Both the position numbers and the translations under genes were made by a program. 64,000 bases of DNA from JANQRA01 sp035550735 (lineage in GTDB: Bacteria > Actinomycetota > Acidimicrobiia > Spongiisociales > ZC4RG35), in NCBI GenBank assembly GCA_035550735.1, contig DASZOM010000009.1, positions 1 to 64,000 on the forward strand, read 5' to 3'. Below the pieces are notes generated by a model that was not told the DNA's origin, did no database searches, and was given only the letters and a program-made list of their open reading frames with translations. This document shows, piece by piece, positions 58,389 to 64,000 of this stretch; within the stretch, counting starts at the first letter, position 1; every line of letters starts with the position of its first letter.

Positions 58389-59399
58389 ATGGAGTTGGTA
58401 GTGGCCAGCAATCCAGCCGCTCTCCACCACGACACCGGGACCGCCCACCCGGAGCGGCCGGAGCGTGTGGAGGCGGTGTTGCTCGGGCTGCGTGATTCGG
58501 GACTGGAGTCGACAGAGATCCTCTCGCCCGCCATCGAGCGGAGCCATCTCGCCCTGGTCCACGAGCCCTCCTACATCGAGATGATCGAGCGCTTCTGCCG
58601 CATGGGGGGCGGGGCGCTCGACATGGACACGTACGCCACCGAGGCGACGTGGGACGCGGCACTGACCGCGGCCGGGGGCGTGCATGCCCTGGTCGAGGAG
58701 CTCGGTGCCCGCACCGACCGGATCGGGTTCGCGGTCTCCCGGCCTCCCGGACACCACGCGATGCCCACCCGGGCGATGGGATTCTGCTTCTTCAACAACG
58801 TGGCGGTGACGGCCGCCTATCTCCGATCCAGGGGGGAACGGGTGGCCGTGCTCGACTGGGACGTCCACCACGGGAACGGCACCCAGGCCATCCTCGAACC
58901 CGACCCCGGCGCTCTCTACGTCTCCATCCACCAGCAGCATTTCTATCCCTACACGGGCCACGTCGAGGACATCGAGGAGAGTGACGCCAAGGGAACGGTG
59001 GTGAACATCCCGCTTCCGGCGCACACCGGCGGGGATGTCTATCGGAGAGCGTGGGTGGAGCTGGTGCTGCCCGTGGTGGGTCAGTTCGAGCCTGACTGGC
59101 TGCTGCTCAGCGCCGGGTTCGACGCCCACGTCGACGACCACCTCGCCCACATGCGTCTGCTGACCGACGACTACGGCTGGATGGCGGCAGAGCTGGCGGA
59201 GGCCCACTCCCCGTCGCGGACCGTGGTGGTGCTCGAGGGGGGATACGACCTCGATGCCTTGCGGTCTGCCGCCAGGGCCACGGTGAGGGGTCTCGCCGGC
59301 CAGATGGACGACATCGGCCCTCCGTTGGAATCGCCGCCGCATTCCCACACCGCCCTCGACGAGGCGGCGGCGGCGATCGCCCGTCATTGGGCGGTCTGA
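58389..59399 (+). CDS. Histone deacetylase/acetoin utilization-like amidohydrolase
   Basis: A 336-residue metalloenzyme with RPPGHHA, zinc-binding DWDVHHGNGTQ, a later SAGFDAH motif and EGGYD near the C-terminus, all ligands intact. It deacetylates polyamines or acetyl-lysine proteins in related bacteria. ATG 58389 follows GGAGGAGAG. The divergent partner is an acetyltransferase, an opposing activity. Confidence 0.9.
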   Translation: MELVVASNPAALHHDTGTAHPERPERVEAVLLGLRDSGLESTEILSPAIERSHLALVHEPSYIEMIERFCRMGGGALDMDTYATEATWDAALTAAGGVHALVEELGARTDRIGFAVSRPPGHHAMPTRAMGFCFFNNVAVTAAYLRSRGERVAVLDWDVHHGNGTQAILEPDPGALYVSIHQQHFYPYTGHVEDIEESDAKGTVVNIPLPAHTGGDVYRRAWVELVLPVVGQFEPDWLLLSAGFDAHVDDHLAHMRLLTDDYGWMAAELAEAHSPSRTVVVLEGGYDLDALRSAARATVRGLAGQMDDIGPPLESPPHSHTALDEAAAAIARHWAV

Positions 59400-59478
59400 A
59401 CAACCGATTTCCGCGCTCAATTTCGATCGGCCGCAATCCGATAACCCTGGTTCGGAGCAGGTGAGGTAGATCATCCCA

Positions 59479-60558
59479 ATGGACCAGAACGTCGACGCCC
59501 TCTTGAAGCAGGCTGTCAGCTACGGCGCTTCCGACATCCATCTCAAGGTGGGCTCGGCCCCCATCGTCCGCATCGACGGCGAGCTGCGACGGCTCGACGG
59601 CTTCGCCGCCCTCACCCCCGACGACACCAAGGGCTACGCGGACGCCATGTTCACCGAGAAGGCCCGAGAGGACTTCGAGGGCACAGGTTCGGCCGATTTC
59701 GCATATGGCCGTCAGGATCTGGGCAGGTTCCGCGCCACCGCCTTCCGCCAGCGCGGATCGGTCTCACTGGTCCTGCGTCGCGTCGTCCCCGGCTCGAGGT
59801 CGTTCTCGGAGCTGGGCCTGCCCAAGGCGATGGAACGCATCGCCGGTGCCCGGTCGGGGCTGATCCTCGTCACCGGGCCCTCCGGCTCGGGGAAGACCAC
59901 GACCGTCGCTTCGATCCTGGACTGGATCAACACCAACAAGGGCCGGGCGATCATCACCATCGAGGACCCCATCGAAGTGCTCCATCCCGACAAGCGGTCG
60001 GTGGTGGTCCAGCGTGAGGTCGGGGTCGACACCAAGGACCTCGCCGGGGCGATCCGGGCGGCGATGCGTCACGACACGGACGTGATCATGGTGTCGGAGA
60101 TCACCACGCCCGACGTGGCCCGGGCCGCGATCGACGCGTCGGAGACCGGACACCTCGTCATCTCCTCGATGCGGACCAGCGACCCGGCCGACACCATCCA
60201 CAGACTGATCTCCATGTTCCCCGATAGTCAGCAGAACGTCGTCCGCGGCCAGCTCGCCTCGCAGATCCAGGCTGTGATCAGCCAGATCCTCGTCGACGCC
60301 GGCGATCGGGGCCAGGTGCTCGCCTGTGAGGTCCTCACCAACAACGAGCGGGCCCAGGAGTGGATCATCGGCAGGGAGGATGCCTCCTTCCTCGTCGAGG
60401 TGATCAAGGAGAGCGGCTTCCACGGGATGCAGACCTTCGACCAGGCCCTCCTCAACCATGTGCTGGGAGGGATGGTCGGGCTGGACGCGGTGTTGCCCTA
60501 TGTCAGAAACGGCCACGAGATCAAGGCCAAGGCGCTCGCCGCCGGCGTGACCGTCTGA
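59479..60558 (+). CDS. PilT-like retraction/secretion ATPase
   Basis: A 359-residue ATPase with N-terminal GASDIHLKVG, Walker A GPSGSGKTTT, Asp box IITIEDPIE and His box TGHLVISSMRTSDP, in which the second His (usual LHT) is replaced by Arg in MRT. The Walker B region reads VIMVSEI. PilT powers type IV pilus retraction; no pilus gene is nearby in the window. Confidence 0.85.
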   Translation: MDQNVDALLKQAVSYGASDIHLKVGSAPIVRIDGELRRLDGFAALTPDDTKGYADAMFTEKAREDFEGTGSADFAYGRQDLGRFRATAFRQRGSVSLVLRRVVPGSRSFSELGLPKAMERIAGARSGLILVTGPSGSGKTTTVASILDWINTNKGRAIITIEDPIEVLHPDKRSVVVQREVGVDTKDLAGAIRAAMRHDTDVIMVSEITTPDVARAAIDASETGHLVISSMRTSDPADTIHRLISMFPDSQQNVVRGQLASQIQAVISQILVDAGDRGQVLACEVLTNNERAQEWIIGREDASFLVEVIKESGFHGMQTFDQALLNHVLGGMVGLDAVLPYVRNGHEIKAKALAAGVTV

Positions 60559-60607
60559 CATTCCTCCGGCGGGGTGTCATCACCCCGCACCGATAACCTG
60601 GCGGCCT

Positions 60608-62023
60608 GTGATCCCGGACCGCCTGGAGTTCCTCAACGACCCCGATCTTCCTCCCGGGCAACTCGGCCGTCTTTTTGCCGAGGCGGGTGAGGAGATCTAC
60701 CTGGTCGGGGGGTCGGTGCGCGATGCCCTGCTCGGCCGGGACCTCGGAGACTTCGACTTCGCCACCGGGGCCCGGCCCGAGAAGGTCACCCAGATCCTGA
60801 CCGGATGGGCCGACGTCGTCTACCAGGTCGGTGCGGCGTTCGGCACGGTGGCGGCCCAGAAGGCGGGCCACGTCGTCGAGGTGACCACCTTCCGGAGCGA
60901 GGTCTATCGCGACGACTCCCGCAAGCCCCGGGTCACCTTCTCCGACGACATCACCACCGACCTGAGCCGGCGCGACTTCACCGTCAACGCCGTCGCCCTC
61001 TCCCTGCCCGGGCTCGATGCCGTTGACCCACATGAGGGGCTGGCCGACATCGCCCAGGGGGTGCTGCGCACACCGCTCGACCCTCACATCTCCTTCGGCG
61101 ACGACCCATTGCGGATGCTTCGGCTGTTTCGCTTCCAGGCAACCCTGGGCTTCACACCCGACCCCGCCGCCGTCGATGCGGTGCGGGAGATGGCTTCCCG
61201 GCTGGGAATCATCTCCGCCGAGCGGATCCGCGACGAGGTCTCCAAGCTCTTGCTCGCACCTGAGCCGGGTGATGCGCTCCGATCCATAGTCGAGACCGGG
61301 CTCGCCGATCACTTCCTCCCCGAGCTTCCCCGGCTCGCCATGGAACAGGACCCGCATCATCACCACAAGGACGTGCTCGCCCACACGTTTGCCGTGGTCG
61401 ACAAGGCCAGCCCCATCCTCGAGCTCCGGCTCGCTGCCCTGTTCCACGACGTGGGCAAGCCCGACACCCGGGCGTTCGGTCCCGGAGGGGTCAGCTTCCA
61501 CCATCACGAGATCGTGGGAGCCCGGATGACCCGGCAGCGTCTGCGTGAGCTGCGTTATCCGAAGGACGTCGTCGATGCCGTCTCACAGTTGGTGTATCTC
61601 CACCTCCGCCCCCACACCTTGAAGCTGGGCTGGACCGACTCGGCCGTGCGTCGCTACGTCAGGGACGCCGGGCCTCTCGTCGGTCTCCTCAACGAGTTGG
61701 TCCGTTGTGACGTGACCACGGCCAACAAGCGTCGCGAGACGGAGATCCAGGGCCGGATCGACGAGCTGGAGGAACGGATCGCGGTTCTCTCCGCCAAGGA
61801 GGAGCTGGCCCGGCTGCGGGCGCCGATCGACGGCAACGACGTCATGTCGTATCTGGGCATGTCCCCCGGGCCGGCAGTCGGCGAGATCATGGACATTCTG
61901 TTGGAGAAGCGCATCGAGGACGGGCCGTACAGCCGGGATGAGGCTTTCGAGATCGCTCGCACCTGGGCGTTGGCGAAGGGCATGGCGGACCCGGGCCTGC
62001 CGCCGGTCGACGAGGAGGAGTAG
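60608..62023 (+). CDS. cca: CCA tRNA nucleotidyltransferase
   Basis: A 471-residue class II enzyme with GGSVRDALLGR, active-site DFDFATGA, RRDFTVNA, a neck region and a C-terminal HD domain with LFHDVGKP. It adds or repairs the CCA end, necessary here because tRNA genes lack encoded CCA. The start is GTG 60608. Confidence 0.93.
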   Translation: MIPDRLEFLNDPDLPPGQLGRLFAEAGEEIYLVGGSVRDALLGRDLGDFDFATGARPEKVTQILTGWADVVYQVGAAFGTVAAQKAGHVVEVTTFRSEVYRDDSRKPRVTFSDDITTDLSRRDFTVNAVALSLPGLDAVDPHEGLADIAQGVLRTPLDPHISFGDDPLRMLRLFRFQATLGFTPDPAAVDAVREMASRLGIISAERIRDEVSKLLLAPEPGDALRSIVETGLADHFLPELPRLAMEQDPHHHHKDVLAHTFAVVDKASPILELRLAALFHDVGKPDTRAFGPGGVSFHHHEIVGARMTRQRLRELRYPKDVVDAVSQLVYLHLRPHTLKLGWTDSAVRRYVRDAGPLVGLLNELVRCDVTTANKRRETEIQGRIDELEERIAVLSAKEELARLRAPIDGNDVMSYLGMSPGPAVGEIMDILLEKRIEDGPYSRDEAFEIARTWALAKGMADPGLPPVDEEE

Positions 62024-62069
62024 TGCGTCGACCCAACCTGGCGCCGTCCCTGTTTCTAGCCTGGCCGCC

Positions 62070-63002
62070 GTGATCCTGGTGGCGATCCCCGGTGTGGCAC
62101 TCGCGGTCGTGTCGCTGGCCGCCTTCCTCGGGAGATGGGTGTGGTGGCTCGACGTGCTCGCCAATTTCCGGGCCCAGTACGTGGTGGGCCTCGCCGTCTT
62201 CGGCCTGGTGACCCTGATGTCACGCTGGCGTCGCACCGGGTACGCCATCCTCGCCGTGGGTCTGATCAACCTCGTGATCGTGCTCCCGCTCTATGTCGGG
62301 GCTCCGGCGGAAGCCGCGGTCGAGGCGGAGACCATTCGGGTGATGTCGTTCAACCTCCTGTCCACGAACGAGAGCTATTCCGATGTGATCGAGTACATCG
62401 CCACCGTCGATCCCGACCTGGTCCTGTTGCACGAAGCCAGCCGGCCCTGGGAGGTGGCGATTGAGTCGGCCGGGCTCGACTACCAGATCATCCGCCCCAG
62501 GTCCGACGACCTCATCTTCGGGACCCTGGTCCTGGTCCGTGGCGAAGACGTCGAGGCGATCTCCTACGGCTTCGCCGCGGCGAGCCCGCGGGCCGTGTCC
62601 CTGAGCTATGTGCCACCCGGGTGGAGCACCGAGCTCGGAGTCCTCGGGATCCATCCCCTTGCTCCCACGGACGAGGAGAGGGCGAAGCTGCGCAACGCCC
62701 AGCTCGACTTTGCCGCCGAGTGGGGCTCGGGACAGGACGGCGCCTACCTGGTGGTCGGCGACTTCAACGCCACCCCGTGGTCCTACCCGTTCCGGAATCT
62801 CCTCGCCACGGCCGATCTCGCCAACAGCCAGGTCGGCTTTGGCCTGCAACCCTCTTTCTCGGCCAACTCGAACCTGTTGCTCAGGGTCCCGATCGACCAC
62901 CTGGTCCATTCGCCTTCGCTCGAGGTCACCAACCGTCAACTGGGACCGGAGCTGGGCTCGGACCACTTCCCGCTGATCGTCGACCTCCAGGTCGCCTCCT
63001 GA
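62070..63002 (+). CDS. Endonuclease/exonuclease/phosphatase-family membrane protein
   Basis: A 310-residue protein with three N-terminal membrane helices and an EEP domain: MSFNLLSTNES near residue 92, a metal-binding Glu in LLHEAS, DFNATPW and the terminal GSDHFPL. The active site would be extracellular. TAGCCT at 62057-62062 lies seven bases before GTG 62070, indicating a leaderless start. Substrate may be a lipid or nucleotide. Confidence 0.82.
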   Translation: MILVAIPGVALAVVSLAAFLGRWVWWLDVLANFRAQYVVGLAVFGLVTLMSRWRRTGYAILAVGLINLVIVLPLYVGAPAEAAVEAETIRVMSFNLLSTNESYSDVIEYIATVDPDLVLLHEASRPWEVAIESAGLDYQIIRPRSDDLIFGTLVLVRGEDVEAISYGFAAASPRAVSLSYVPPGWSTELGVLGIHPLAPTDEERAKLRNAQLDFAAEWGSGQDGAYLVVGDFNATPWSYPFRNLLATADLANSQVGFGLQPSFSANSNLLLRVPIDHLVHSPSLEVTNRQLGPELGSDHFPLIVDLQVAS

Positions 63003-63051
63003 GCACGCCACGGCAGCCGGATGCCGGCGCGGGGAGAGTTAGGCTCGACGG

Positions 63052-64000
63052 ATGGCTGATCGTTACTCCGAGGCCCGGCGCCGTCTCGCCGAGGTGGTGG
63101 GCACCGAAGGGCTGGCCGTCATCCCGGCCGCCCTCGAGGTGATCCGGAACTACGACGTGACCCACCCCTTTCGCCAGGACAGCGCCTTCTGGTATCTCAC
63201 CGGCTTTCCCGAGCCGGAGGCGGTGGCGGTGATCGCACCGGGGCATCCCGACGGTGACTTCACCCTGTTCGTGCGACCCAAGGACCCGGCGCTGGAGGTC
63301 TGGACCGGGATCCGCGCCGGCACCGAAGGCGCCACGGAGCATTACGGCGCGGACGCCGCCTACGAGCTCGACGAGCTCGACGACGTCCTCGAGCGGATGA
63401 TGCACGGAAGGGACGTGCTCTGGTACTCCACCGGAAACGACCACTACGACGATCGGATCGCCGGCATCGTCAAGACGGCCCGGGCCCATCGGGAGCGGAT
63501 GGGAGGCGTGGTCCCCTCCGCGGTGCGTGATGTCTCGGTCCCTCTGGGCGAGATGATGCTGTACAAGTCCCCCGAGGAGGCCGCCAGCCTTCGCCAGGCG
63601 ACCCACCTGAGCGCCGAGGGCCACATGGAGGCGATGCGCTTCGCCCGGCCCGGCATGTACGAGTACCAGGTCCAGGCTGCCTTGGAGTACCTCTGGCGGC
63701 TTCGGGGGTCTCGTCGCAACGGGTACGACTCGATCGTCGCCTCCGGTGCCAACGCCTGCGTCCTCCACTACGTCGAGAACAACAGCCGGATCGAAGACGG
63801 GGACCTCATCCTCATCGACGCCGCGGCCGAGGTCGACGGCTACTCGTCGGACATCACACGCACGTTCCCCGCCAACGGGAAATTCACCTCTCTGCAGCAG
63901 GCGGTCTACGACATCGTCCTCTCCGCGCAGAAGAAGAGCCTGGAGATGTCGGTGCCTGGGTCGGACCTGCGGACGGTCCACGAGACCTCGACCCGGATCC
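63052..64000 (+). CDS. pepP: Xaa-Pro aminopeptidase (M24), truncated by the window end
   Basis: The first 316 residues of an aminopeptidase P. The N-terminal creatinase-like domain (DSAFWYLTGFPEPEAV) is complete, and the catalytic domain has HYVENNS and the metal-binding aspartates in DAAAEVDGYSSDITRTFP. The rest lies outside the window. It would remove N-terminal residues ahead of proline. Confidence 0.9.
   Translation, partial: MADRYSEARRRLAEVVGTEGLAVIPAALEVIRNYDVTHPFRQDSAFWYLTGFPEPEAVAVIAPGHPDGDFTLFVRPKDPALEVWTGIRAGTEGATEHYGADAAYELDELDDVLERMMHGRDVLWYSTGNDHYDDRIAGIVKTARAHRERMGGVVPSAVRDVSVPLGEMMLYKSPEEAASLRQATHLSAEGHMEAMRFARPGMYEYQVQAALEYLWRLRGSRRNGYDSIVASGANACVLHYVENNSRIEDGDLILIDAAAEVDGYSSDITRTFPANGKFTSLQQAVYDIVLSAQKKSLEMSVPGSDLRTVHETSTRI

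Noticed and set aside
58371..59474. N-terminal extension of the acetyltransferase through the deacetylase gene
   Set aside because: The extension is antisense to an intact deacetylase and has shadow composition; GTG 58370 gives a normal protein.

Overview
The window is a high-GC bacterial chromosome segment carrying the replication origin. Gene order runs gyrA-gyrB-dciA-recF-dnaN-dnaA | rpmH-rnpA-yidD-yidC-jag-rsmG-parA-parB, followed by cwlM-trxA-trxB-anti-sigma-sigma and a pseudokinase gene. This is the arrangement of Actinomycetota. The frequent GTG/TTG starts, a DUF3566 gene beside gyrA, the DosR/DosS-like pair and UdgX agree. A deep actinobacterial lineage such as Acidimicrobiia is my best guess, but the genus cannot be told from sequence alone.

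Layout: 1-4046 is a small integrated element in the 3' end of a tRNA-Ala gene. It has 54-bp direct repeats, a tyrosine integrase, a MauE-like membrane protein with a lipoprotein, a coiled-coil SEC-C protein and a decayed ISL3 transposase. 4067-13700 holds SDR/QueA-like, ferritin-like, PHP-PolX-like, RsbU-type and UdgX genes, a PAS kinase and tRNA-Ile. 13737-22968 is a gas-sensing and nitrogen-oxide neighbourhood: a NarL/DosR-type regulator divergent from a GAF kinase that keeps the DosS haem histidine, then SRPBCC and flavin-binding proteins, a copper nitrite reductase fused to a cupredoxin, a rhodanese and a large STAND regulator. A DosR-like dyad lies upstream of nirK. 23069-29202 has a lipoprotein and a peptide ABC transporter. 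29247-37931 holds a peptidase, a CGNR regulator with an RhtA-type exporter, lgt and a cytochrome-oxidase copper-assembly set (CtaG, PCuAC, SCO1).

37941-47049 is the replication block on the minus strand. 47050-47631 is the probable oriC; DnaA-box-like sequences also lie between dnaA and dnaN. 47632-52339 is the plus-strand ribosome/membrane-insertion/partition operon with two parS-like sites. 52346-58370 (minus) mirrors the mycobacterial cwlM-trx-sigM neighbourhood, but the amidase has lost its metal ligands and the pseudokinase is not fused to MurJ. 58389-64000 (plus) has a histone-deacetylase-like enzyme, an orphan PilT-like ATPase, CCA transferase, an EEP-family protein and a truncated aminopeptidase P.

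The observations most worth following up are the compact tRNA-Ala element with matched putative arm sites, the predicted DosRS-like control of nirK, two genes whose only plausible starts are CTG (oppB, rnpA), a polymerase X domain without catalytic aspartates, and altered quinolone-pocket residues in both gyrase subunits.
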